Below, piece by piece: positions 10,275 to 22,200 of a stretch of DNA of 64,000 bases. The position numbers were made by a program, and so were the translations under genes. The notes beneath the pieces are model-generated. The model was not told the DNA's origin. It ran no database searches and saw only the letters and a program-made list of their open reading frames with translations. Source of the DNA: Tubiluchus corallicola (Eukaryota > Priapulida > Priapulimorpha > Priapulimorphida > Tubiluchidae); NCBI GenBank assembly GCA_030141605.1, contig JAQGDQ010000161.1, positions 310,001 to 374,000 on the forward strand, in the 5' to 3' direction. Every line of letters starts with the position of its first letter. Position 1 is the stretch's first letter.

Positions 10275-13200
10275 ATGTCCGAGCCAGAAGGCCCAGGTTG
10301 GGAATATTTACCAAGTGTTCTCTTGGAAAAAATATTTGCTTTGCTTGAAATTCGACACCGGTACTGGGCTTCACAGGCAAGTAGTCTTAGTTTCTTAGTT
10401 CACTTTGAAAACTTGCATTATGATTTTTGATATCAAGCAATTCAAAAGAATCCTACTTGCTAAATATAAAGATTTTTACTGATTGCTACTAGTGACTGAA
10501 TTTGATGATTACCGAGTCCCCAAAATTACAAAGATTTGCTAATTTTGCTGCTCTTTTGTTTAAATTTTTATTTCTATATATATATATTATATATATGTAT
10601 TTAATTTCACATTTGAATGTGTGAGTGACGACATACATACAGATAATAATAGTTGCATATTTGTAATACTAATTGGTGTAGAACTTTATTTGAAAAATAC
10701 ATTTTAGTTTGTAGGGAAGATGAAAACTGCTATCTTGAAGTAGTAATTATAGTGATAAGTGTAACTGTCACGGAGACCCTTAATGTAAATGTAATTATAT
10801 TGGCCCTATTTTACATCTATGGCTGAGGTTTCTACACCGTACGTACTCGCTGTCGATGTTCTAATTCACTGCTATCAGCGGTTCACCATTTTTGTTCTGA
10901 GAATTCAGATCTTTTTTAATGCTTTGATGTCCACGGTCTGTCACTCTCTCTGTGGTGGTCGTGTAGCGAGGACACATACGGTGACGATCTTTTCACCGTT
11001 CGTCTATAATTCCTGTAATTATTACCAATTTAGTTCACCAACAGTTTTACATAGCAACAAGAGTTCATGATGATTTTTTTATCTATAACGTTAATAAACA
11101 ATGTAAGTTTGTCGTTTACGTTGGACTTGTTGTCTTTGACAAATGCATTTATCTTCATTTTACCCTCACAAGAAGAAGACCACAGCATTATAATAAGTTA
11201 TGATGTAGACTGGTATTACTGTATTATTCTTATTCTCACTGGGTTAGCATAAATTATGAATTTAATACTCTCCTTTAAAAATATTTTAGGTATGCAGACA
11301 ATGGTACTGGGCATTCTATGCACCTCAAGTTTGGGCAAATTTTGTTTTTGAGGATGGAATGCTTTGCAGGCGTAAATTTATGTTGTACAGTGGGTGGCAA
11401 AAGCATTTGAATCCGTATCGAGTGCAGGTAAATTTTTTACTAATCTGTTCTATTTTTGAAATTTTAAATTTAGTTTGCAAAACATTTGTTCACAATATGT
11501 GTATTGGCATATGTAGTGATTTCGTGCATTAGTTTGTGCATCTTGATAGGTCTATTTGGAAACTTTGTTGGTAGAAGCTTACCTATATTGTTTAGTTTTA
11601 CTTTTGAAATGCTCCCAAAGTTATGTACAGTGTAATCATTCTCACTGTATGCAAGAAGTCAAGAAGTATATATGAATCAGCAAAACAATGAGAAAGAGCA
11701 TTTACTTTCGAGTGAAGAACAGTTATCTTAACAACTACTTCTGATGCTATTCGTGGCCATAAATAGACAAGAGGCATGATTCGTGTTTGTTGCTCATTGG
11801 GCATCGTATCACGACTCATTTTTGATAATTGATTTATGACAATGAGTTGGAAGAATTTTAACTAACACATTAAATAACAAATATTGTAATGATAAAAATA
11901 ATTAAAAAAGTACATTTATATCTACTTTTGAGAACTTTTATATACAGCAGGACTGTATTTTCCTGGTACCCTATGACGAAAAAGAAATTCATATTTACAA
12001 GTAAAGGAAATTTCTCAGGTTGAAAGTGTTGTTAATGGTACTTGGGTGTGGTACTTTGTGGATACTGGTTACATAGTTCTTCTGAAAAAGACCATTATTA
12101 AATGTGCTAATTTTTACATCTTTTTATTTAATAAAATTTGTTGTTTTCCTTACAAATAGCTGATGCTGCAAAGAGTTGGACATTTGTTTCGGGCAATTAC
12201 CATCAAGCCAATGTTTAGTTTCTATAATCTCCACGAATTTGTTGGTGTGCTTACAGCATTTATTGATTTGCATAAGCCATATTATCATCCTCTTCAGTTG
12301 CTGAGGTAATTTGATTAATATAAGGTGTTTTAACAATTTTACTTTTTTGTAATATGGGTAATGTCGTACAACAAATATTAGGTACCTGTAATTTGATATC
12401 CAAAAGAACTTCATCGTGGTGGCTAAATTCAGATACAGGGTGCTCTTTGGCAAGCTTATCAAGTGGCATTTACCTGGCAACCGGAATGTTTTATACACCT
12501 GTGGAATAGCAGAAAAAATAATGTATTGAAAACATTATAAACCAATTTTATGCATTCAGGATCCTCATAACGTGTATGCATTAAGGATGCTAGGTAATTA
12601 CCACTTTAGAGCTTAATATATGTTACAAAGTACAATTGTCGGTTACTATCGTCTATTTTTTGCAAAGTTCTCAAATCCAGTGTATTAAAAATCAGTACCC
12701 TAATTAAGCTAAGTGTTTTCCACAGATTTGACATTTTAAAACTTGCCTGATTTATTTTCGGTAATCCATTTTTTGACGTTGTAAACTTGTTTGTCACTTT
12801 TATTTGTTTGTTTTTCTATAGATGTTTCCGATTCAATTTTGCCTGTCAGCATGACCTTGGTTACAATCGAGCATCCATTATTGGAACAGGAGGCCAGATT
12901 TACAGGGGGCTACTTGATTTGCTTGAGCGATTGCGAAACTTGGAAGAATTGCAGCTAACACATCTGTTACTGGACAGCCACGAAGCAGTGTTTCTGCTCG
13001 ATAATACGCTGCAGAATTGTGCCGACTCACTGCGGATTCTAACAGTAGTAGATTGTTCAAAATTGCCAATGTCATTCTTACATGTGGGACTGTTCTTCAA
13101 ACTAGAAAAGTTGGTGCTCTCACCTCAACATCTTGATAGTGATGTTGTAGAACTGCTTAGTTTCACTCATGTAAAAACTATAATACTGTTCCAGGATGAA

Positions 13201-13809
13201 TTTACGTGTCATTGCAGTCCCGTTCCTTGGAACGCCTGGAAAGAGTTAAAGAAAAATGCCCCGCACATTCGCGTTGAACTTTATCTGAAGGGACAAACAA
13301 AAATTGATATATTGCTGCAAGAAAAAGCGCCAGTCAGGAGCATATTGTATCATACAAAATACTCGTACATACGTGCAGAAGTACTTATGGATATCGTGGA
13401 AAACTACTCACAGACATTAGAAATATATGGACATCACCTGCTTCCACGCATTCATCGTCCAAAGGCATTTCACGATCGTGCTGACACTGTGCTTGTGCTG
13501 ATGGCACAGAAGTGCCACTTATTGCACACTCTCATAATCAGAGAAAGAATTTCCACTTCGACATTGCTTCTTATTGTCAGTACAGCTAAAAATCTCTCGC
13601 GTCTTTGTGTGAGAAAGAATGCGGTTGTGCTAAAATGTGAGTGGCCACACAGTCCGTATTGGTCGGCCGATTATTACGAGTGGTTGCGAACAGTTTCGCA
13701 TTCATATTCCTTAGTGGAAAATGAAATTTCAAAAATTCTTCGAAAGAAATGGCAGTTCTTGTCTGATAAAGAATTTAAAACTTTAAATTTCATGAGCATT
13801 AATCTGTAA
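10275..13809 (+). CDS. F-box protein, FBXO33/FBXO39-like
   Basis: F-box proteins are substrate-binding subunits of SCF ubiquitin ligases and bind SKP1 through the F-box. Exons: 10275-10376, 11290-11427, 12160-12305 and 12822-13809. The sum is 1,374 bases, 457 residues, with every phase consistent. The F-box is at about residues 8-50: WEYLPSVLLEKIFALLEI, then VCRQWYWAFYAPQVW. A long leucine-rich helical region follows in exon 4, e.g. LERLRNLEELQLTHLLLD and LHTLIIRERISTSTLLLIV. The C-terminal block (CEWPHSPYWSADYYEWLR, then FLSDKEFKTLNF) seems characteristic of this subgroup. The ATG follows gcacc, a fair context. Intron 1 begins gcaagt (GC-AG). The F-box call is firm; the exact human counterpart is from memory of the families. 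The target substrate is unknown. Confidence 0.82.
10377..11289. other. F-box gene intron 1 (GC-AG)
   Basis: A 913-base intron from gcaagt to attttag. It has a short TA-rich run near 10575-10600. Two overlapping small frames (10819-11252) have no recognisable content and are probably chance. Confidence 0.7.
11428..12159. other. F-box gene intron 2
   Basis: Begins gtaaat and ends tacaaatag. AT-rich, with no supported feature inside. Confidence 0.7.
12306..12821. other. F-box gene intron 3
   Basis: Begins gtaatt and ends ttttctatag, with a strong pyrimidine tract. The minus-strand frames across it are not supported by any recognisable sequence. Confidence 0.7.
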
Positions 13810-15111
13810 TTTGAAACCGATTCTTGTGGAGTCTAACCTACTGATAATATCCAACAGTCAACAGCAAGGCTTAATTATTACGTTAGTGGTTGTGGCAGGA
13901 CTGGACCCTAACTGTTTCTCTAGAATAAGTCTCTAATGTGAGATAACAAACTGGCAGGTGTCAGCTGCATTTGGGAAATAGAACTGTTAAATAGCTGGAA
14001 GCAGTGCAGAAGTTAAAGCCAGGCAGAAAGACAGTTTCTCGTGGTTACCTCTTTGTGTATCAACCCGGCCTATGAAAGCTTAACTTTGGTTAAGCGTACA
14101 CTTTGTTCTAGGAATGTTAGTTTATTTAGATGATGTATTTTTGTATCGTAAGTTGTCTTTTGACTTTGTGTCACTCAAATACGACAAACGTGATATTATT
14201 GGTGCTAATACGTTCAACAAGAAGTTACTGACTGAAACTTTGTCACACCGAGTGTTTTTTTACAATAGTAACTTTTTATTGATCTGTCAAGTTTTTTCTT
14301 TATAGCTAAACTATACAAATTATTTATTTATTTATAGCTAACCGTGCAGTTAATTCTTAATGCATACTTTGCAGTATAACTGTGCCAAGAATACAATGAT
14401 TTGTTCAGTACATTATTTGGGCAACTGTTCAGATTTGTTAGATTTCAGGTTCCACATTTTTAGCAAATTAGAAGGTAGAAAATACATTTGAAGTTTTAAA
14501 AATTTATGCTGGTTGTTCAATTAGAATTATATTTTTTAAACAGTATGTTGCTATAAAAGGCTATACTGAAAAAGCAGCTTGTTAAATTGTCGTTGTTTGT
14601 CGCAACTAGTCAGGTGTTAATAAGTTGGATTTACCAGTCCGAGTTAAATTAAGAAAAATAAATTCAATGTAATTTAAGCTAGTCAAAGTAAACGTTAGTG
14701 TTTCTTTTAAAATTTTTACTCAGGTTCATCAAAGCTAGTCATAATAGTATTTAAAATCAGATTTATCAATCAAAAATTGGTTACAGAGCTGGCCCAAGGT
14801 CTGGCCAAGTGTTTTTTGTAGCACTGTTTGGCTGTTTTATAATTTTATTACAAAATGATGTTTTATGATTTGTTAACAAAATATGTGTAAGTGTTTGTAT
14901 TTCAGTATTATGTTTCTTGGGCGAACATTTATTGATTACTTTACTACCTAACATGAAAGAACCATAGGTGCAGAATTAGCTATTTCACAAATTTATAAAT
15001 GAAATTTTTAATATACTAAAACTTAACGTACAGTAAACTTACTGTTGTCTAATTTTATGGTACTATGTTATTACTTTTTATATACATCATTTATATAACT
15101 GTTGGACCTAC

Positions 15112-15117
15112 AATAAA
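15112..15117 (+). terminator. Candidate polyadenylation signal, F-box gene
   Basis: AATAAA about 1.3 kb after the F-box stop, followed by a GT/T-containing stretch. The hexamer is common by chance in AT-rich DNA. Confidence 0.3.
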
Positions 15118-15646
15118 GCGTTAAAGAGTACCAGCTTGTCTATTAGACCTTTTTATTGCTTTCATGGAAAGACTGATATCTACATGGCAAATGTAAAAAA
15201 TGTAATTTTATATAACGTTATGCATTAAAAAGATACCAAAATGTTTATGAAATTAACTGGCTTATTTCAATAATTTGCAACATTTACTCTTTACAAATTA
15301 CATGCATTATCTGAAGTAGAGATTTGACCGTAAAACGAGTTCTGGATGGATTGTTAACTTTCGATAAAAAACAAGTTCCAGAATATAAAGTAAGATGTTT
15401 ATGAATGATAGCACATGAATGAAATGTGCGACATTCATATGGTACTTGTTTTTAATGAACTTTAATTAAGTTCAAGAATAAAACTTTCAGAGAATCATCC
15501 ACATGTTATTACCCATCATCGTAATGGTACTGAAGTTATAACATATAATGTAATTATGTGCTTAATATGTCTGTAATATTTAATAACAAAAACTTTGATA
15601 ATTTAAAAAAACACTCATATATTATTGATCATTCTTATCACAGATT

Positions 15647-15907
15647 AAGAAATTGCTTAAGTGAGATTAATACTGTATTAATTATAAAAATACAAACCAA
15701 TTTCTGACTCAATTTTTCATAACAGAAGGAAGAACCTTGGACAAATGATTGCCTTCTCACTCAGATACTCTTTGGCGAGAATGCAAGAAATTGCTTTGGT
15801 GAGATTAATACTATATTAATTATAAAAATACAAACAATTTCTGAGTCAATTTTTCGTAACAGATGGAAGAACTGTGGATAAATGATTGCCTTCTCACTCA
15901 GATACTC
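15647..15907 (+). repeat. Tandem duplication, about 124-base units spaced 138 bases
   Basis: Units 15647-15770 and 15785-15907 both run from aagaaattgct to ctcactcagatactc with moderate divergence, separated by 14 bases. Confidence 0.85.
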
Positions 15908-16569
15908 ACTAAAAGAAATAAATTCTAATAACAAAGTACGTTTAACAAGATTCTACAGCAGAATTCCTACAACACTGAAATACTCGATCTTCTTACTGGT
16001 AATTAAAAGAGCTGGAAGTTGAATAATCAGCCACGTATAAAAGCATTTTGCATGAAATGAAGTACAGATTAACGAACTGGATGCATGACTTAACAACTTA
16101 ATTTAATATTGATTGCCTAGATACACTAGCCACTGTGCACAACAAATTCCAACTGTAAAGTCAACATTCAACCAGTACAGGAAATGGAGTTGACAAATCT
16201 TCTACTGCGCAGAGGCTTTTGCAGTCAATGCAGCACAACATTAAAGAAACAAGAAAAACTGCAACAAGCTGTCTCTATTGAATTATTGTGAACCTAAATT
16301 ATAGACAGTTCTACGTATACTTGTGAGTTTTTGTATACTTTCATTCAAGTTGAATCAGAAAGTTAATGTTCTATGCAGCATCTAATGGTAAAATTTCTTT
16401 ACCACCCTGTGGACAAAGCAGAACAGGTAATATTTACAAGATCTGTTATTTCCTTCCCTACAGTCTGACTGTACCAAGAAACAAAGAGCAGTTAATAAAA
16501 ACTAGTATTCTACTATTAAAGGAAAAGCCAAGCCTTCTGAGAAGTTAAATTAAAATGATTAAGTAATAA

Positions 16570-16990
16570 AACTTTGGTGCCTTGGGTAATTAGTAAAATC
16601 AATTTAAAGCCGTAAAATCACAATCATTTCATGTTGAGCACTCCTATTTTGAATGCCCATTTTTCCACCAATTACGTTGTTCACTGATTGAAGAAAAGCG
16701 GCACACTGTTAATTTGAATCAAAGGTGTAACAAGTTTTGATAAAAAATTCGGTAACTAATTTGTGTCATAACTTTCAAATGAATGCTGGCTATCACTGCA
16801 CCTGAAAATTTCTATGCAGCAGTAGTATAAACTAACTTTATGCTTTATAGGCAGTTTTTTGCAAATTGCTTTGTTAGAATTTTCAAAGTTTAAGTGATAA
16901 CAGTAAAATAGACCAATGTGCTAAGTAAGGTGTCCTTTCCAACCCACGAACATTTGTTGCATTTTAATATATGATTAAAAATATTGAAAT
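16570..16990 (-). repeat. Dispersed repeat family R1, copy B (inverted)
   Basis: The reverse complement follows 5615-6115: gcataaagttagtttatac, then gggcattcaaaataggagtg and gattttactaatta. It is diverged but collinear over about 420 bases, apart from some extra sequence in copy A. Confidence 0.6.
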
Positions 16991-17479
16991 CCCCATACAA
17001 TATATGCACATAGAATGCTTTGCTTAAAAATGTAAAAGAAATTTAAATATTTTTATCTCCCGCCAAACGAACGTTGCTGCCGGCATATTTGAAAAAAATG
17101 ACATAAGCTGGTGTCGGCTGGGTTGCATGAATGCTGTGATGGCAGCTGTGAGGAAGGTACGCGTTGAGAAATTTCTACAGTTCACTCAGAAATTCAGTTA
17201 TTCTAGCTTTGTGTTTAACTGTGTTTATGTAAAAATTTGTCATTTGGTCAATTACGACCAAGATTAAAGTGGTTAAATAGCTTTAACCCACAGGATTATA
17301 TAGTAAAATGTGTAAGTAGTAGACATTAATTGCGTAAATGTAATTAATTTACAGACTTTTGTGGACTTTCAGATACACATATAAACTTGTGAGCACACAG
17401 TAGGTACCAGGTGGGTTACTTAGTTTATAGAGTTTGCTTTATAAGCCAAAAAAAGATTGCTGAAGCACGTGGCAGAATA

Positions 17480-17690
17480 ACTGTTTATATTGCATAGTAA
17501 CCAGATGATGCCATTTTTCACCAAAATAAGCGTGCCCAAGAGTGAAGTGATCGCAATTTTAAATTGAAATTATTAATTACACGAGGCCATTGCTGAAACT
17601 TTCTAACATTTTTCTCAAATATTAGAATAAGCTCAACTTCCCGAGAGACTTGGCTTTTGCTTTAAAGCACCAGCATACAGTGCAGTTAGA
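17480..17690 (+). repeat. Dispersed repeat family R1, copy C (partial)
   Basis: Matches the right-hand part of copy A: a gatg segment, then gtgcccaag, gaagtgatcg, ttattaatta and ttctaacatttttctcaa. The left half is absent. Confidence 0.5.
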
Positions 17691-19258
17691 GTAAATTACA
17701 GCATCAGTTCTCATTTGCCTAAAACTGATTTACAAAACAAGAAAAATTTGACAGGTTACAAATACATATAAATATAATTATATAAATAAAGCTAATTTAA
17801 GGAAGCAATTATGAAGCAATAACAATAGTATAATACAAACAGAGACTAGATATATTACTGTTTGTTTATAAACAGGAAATTAAATTTAATATCACATCAT
17901 TCTTATGAACTTTACACAATTTGGTCATATATAAAATTCTTATTTACAAACCATAAACTCTAGCAGTACATTATTTGCAAGTCAGTATTTTTGCATATTC
18001 CATAATTATATCGAATTACTTTTTACACATTTTGGCACACTGCCAAAATCCAACATTTAATGGCAGGGCTACTACTAATAGTAAATGGTAGTGGTGGCAT
18101 TGTGGTAGTGGTGTAAAACATTGCAGGTAATCTACTGGACAAAATACTGAACTGGAGCAGCTTGTCAACCACTTTTGGACATAGCAGCCAAAAACAATGT
18201 GACAGAAAAAAGCATTTAAAAATTTTCCACTATCCACTTACTATCAAGACTTAGCACTACTAAATCCACAGCAAATCAACATCGTAAACACATAGTGGAC
18301 ACTCAGCTATGCTAACATGTTTCTGGATTATTATTAACGTTTAAAAGTTTGCTAGTTTAGGGATATTTTTAACTGTATGTTTTGATCACTTTTATTTTGA
18401 TGAAAGAGGCTCCACCAACATGATGGTGAACTCCCAGGTACAATCAGGTGCTATACATCCTCCACCAATGAGGCAAACAGCCAGAATCAGTATGACAGAT
18501 GAATGAGTATTGAACCCAGTCTCACGTTACTTATGTTTGGTTGCATTGTGTACTATATATAGATTTATATGGGGTACATAGTCACTTTCAGTGGGGTCAA
18601 CCTTTGAGGGTCAAAGTAAGTCACCAAACAATGGTTTAGAAAGCTGTTAGTAATGACATTGGAACAGAAATTAGGGAGGTAGCACAATGCTTTAAGCAGG
18701 TGCATGATACTTTACGTTAGCAGAACCTATTTAGTATTTTTTTAATTTTACATTATTTTTTCCTAATAAAAACCATAAGACATCATGTTTTCAGTAATAC
18801 CAATGAAAAGATATCCTATACTCAACAATTTTTTTGATATGTTTTCTGTTATCAAGTATAAGTATGTTCTGAAGGAAGTAGAAACTGATGAGCACAACAA
18901 TTACAAACAAAAAGATGTGAAACAAGCTACAAAGAAAAATTGTAGACGTCAGGTAAACTAAAGACTGATAGACCGACTGTAAACTGACATATCATGCAAA
19001 TGTGACAAGCCAAGGGCAAGAAAAACACAGGTTGGATGTTCATCATATATAATTTATATAACACAAAACTCAATATACATGTATATATAGTGAGTAGGAA
19101 AAAAGACGTGCTACATAACCTTAAAAACACCTGATGAACAAAGAAATGGAAGAATAAAAACAGCTGCAATGTGCTGCTCCAATTAAAAGATTAATCTACA
19201 AGGCCTTGATGATCCAACAAAGACAATAAAAGAATTTCTTACTGCCACATTCAATGCA

Positions 19259-22200
19259 TTAGACAAAAGTTAAAGCTGTAAAGGCCAATTCGTTTCTGGC
19301 AGGAAAAGTAGCTTTTCTCGAGTAAGCCAATAGAATTTTCTTAAGAATATGGTCAATGATTGGCATACCTTCATTAAGAACAACTAAAGAACAACTTTTT
19401 AGGTTAGGCAACGCCAAGCATTTTAACGACAAACAGACGTGATGAATATTCATTGGGTATCAATTATATCTTAATATGTAATTGTAATGGTGCTTTTGTC
19501 TAATAAATAAAATAAAAAAAATATGAATGTGTAAGAACTGGCAACCTACAGTATTTGCATAACCTATCAAACAGTAGCGCAGGCTTGGGGTTAACACTCG
19601 GGCATTAGTTGTACGTAAATATTATTATCAACACATATTGGCATGCTAAATAAAGTCTGAGAGAGCAAGCATACTGCGTAGTATAAAAGCAGATAATGCA
19701 AACTACATTCTAAAGAACCAGCTGTCAAAGTACCATATATGAACAGTCAGGGCAAGGTATGCACATAGCAAATCAGAATACAATAATTAAAAATTAAAAA
19801 ACTAAACATTTGAAAGGTTTGAAAATGGTAGGAGAAGGTTTTGTAATCGCCAGAATGGTGAGCATTATAATCGTGAAGACCAAGACTAACAAATTTGTGA
19901 ATGTGCGTTTACAACTGTTTGTCGCAAGTGACTTTATCATTGGGCATGTCTGGCATACTACAGACACACTGTTGTCTAAAATTGTAAGAAATTTTCTCCT
20001 GTGTGACTTTTGGCAAACAAAAGTGCACGATTTGGAGAACACACTTCAGTAATGTACGTCAATACTCAAAATTTAAGATCAGCAAAACTAATTCACCCCA
20101 CACTGACGCTGCACAAATAACCAATATTTTCTCTCATGAAACCATTTTCTCACATTACCAGCAACAGGTTTTCTTCTCCTCAAGACCTCGTATAACTGGT
20201 GGATCAGCCAATATGAAACCTCGATGAGCAGAAAGCTCATGGCCACTCGTTTTCAAAATGTATTGCAGCAAAAATGTTATGCCTTTCTCTACAAAAATTA
20301 AGAACATTGAATCAAACTTAGCTCTTAAAGCAAATTTTGTTTACTCCATACAAAATAGTTTCTTTAATTTGATTATATAAACTTTACCTTTCATATTAAA
20401 ATCATTAACACATTAGCTACCTAATTATCACCTACACAGTGAAACAAAAACCCTAAGATATGAAGTTTAGTTGGAACTAATTGTAGTGTTTCAAGATACA
20501 TACAAGTGAATAAATAGATAAATCGCCAAAAACCGTAACAAACTTTTACTCTACAACAGATTTTGCTAAAGTAAGCAAACTACCACAGCAAATGCACACA
20601 GGATTTTTTTGCCTAAGTCCATTTCACATAAGTAGTCTTGGCTTTAATGACTCCGAGGAGTTCATCAATAATGTAAGTTTATAAATCTTGGTATCTATGC
20701 CAAAGTGAACTTAAAATTGGATGGCATGGGCTTTTGTGAGCCGTTAACGTGAAACGTGACCCACTGATTAGTAGCAAAAAACCAGTTGAGGAACAATGAT
20801 ATATTGAAATAAACGCTAATACTACACAATAAGTAATTACAATTCAAACTAATCTTTTACAGTAATATACAAATTCTGATACAGGTTTTACACCTATATT
20901 AAAATGCTACAAACCAATGTTTATATCTTCCTTAGCTGATGTACGAAACCAACCAATCATACTTTGAGTTTTGCAGAATTTGTCCATTTTTTCCGTGTCT
21001 AAATCATTCATTTCTAAATCACACTGTAAATATTACAAAACACTAAACATTCTTAAAGGTCAAATTCATCATAAAAACAAGTTTTCTTTAGTAAAAGGAG
21101 CTTACCTTAATTTAAAATCTGACGCTAATTTTATTAAATTTCATGACTTCCTTTCTAATGAAATCGGGCCTTGAAAATGCATTTCCCCCCAAAAAGCATT
21201 TGTTCAGTTTTCTCATGAAACTTAGGAAAATCTCAGGCTAAACAACTGTGCTAGCAACTGCTTCCTTGGATACTGCGTTGTTCCTGTGACGCTGAATTTG
21301 TAAACAATCTACACAGCGAAATGTGTTAACCAAATGCCAACACTGCCGTAACTACCCGTATTTTACTGATGTCATCTAAAAAAACCGAGAAATGGAGTTC
21401 CAGACTTTCTTCGGAAATGACACTTTCACACCCGACTTCCTCTTATATAAACCACCAAAATACAGGGTATATTTAAAATTGCTAGTTTATAGAATATTTA
21501 TTTATCAGTTCATTCAGGTGACCCAAAAAAAACTTCACTTACAAGTCCAATAACTTCAAAAATTTGAAAGGAGCAAGAAAGATGTTTTTGGCACATTAAC
21601 TCAAAAACCTAAACATTGAAAAAAGTGAATATAATTGGTCATTCAGAGTGATAAACTTTTAGTGAAACTTTATTGGTAAGTTGCTTCAGCAGTTTCATAC
21701 AGTCAAACTCTGTTATACTACCCCCCACCCAAAAATGCAAAGCTGACTTTACGGCCAAATTTTTCATTAAAACAAAATGTCTATATTCGCACAGATATGT
21801 ATTACCGCACCTCATTACAATGTCAAACTCCCTATGACCCATAACACCAACTTTTTTGTGGTGTCACAGTAGGTATAAAGAGGTTTGACTGCATATAAAC
21901 ACAAATTCATGTACATCCAGCATAAAAAATTAAAAATCTAACAGTTCTTTTCTTAACTTACCTTATTAGCAAAGAGTAATATTGGCACATGACTCCCATT
22001 AGGCAAAAATACTTTATTCCTCACATCACTGCACCACTAAAGTTCATGAAGTAGACGATAAGACAAATAAATTAATAAGAGCAACATTAACTTAGTTAGA
22101 ATGTATGTACAGAAGTTGATTTTGAAGAATTACAGATAGTCGTCTATTTACTACCACAATATGTTCAGGCAGATTGGTGAAATATACGCAAGTCGGACCG

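Larger units (their letters stand above)
13810..19258. other. Intergenic region between the convergent F-box and Rab genes
   Basis: The first 1.3 kb is probably the F-box 3' untranslated region, ending near an AATAAA at 15112. Beyond it lie a 138-base-spaced tandem duplication, two copies of repeat family R1, and a SINE fragment near 18475-18525. The part next to 19258 is probably the Rab 3' untranslated region. No convincing gene is present; the short frames have no recognisable content. Confidence 0.5.

Noticed and set aside
12124-12498. 124-residue minus-strand frame
   Set aside because: Antisense to F-box exon 3 and its introns; no recognisable content.
18016-18237. Cys-rich 73-residue minus-strand frame as the missing Rab C-terminus
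   Set aside because: No suitable splice sites or phase link it to the Rab gene, and the content does not resemble a Rab tail.
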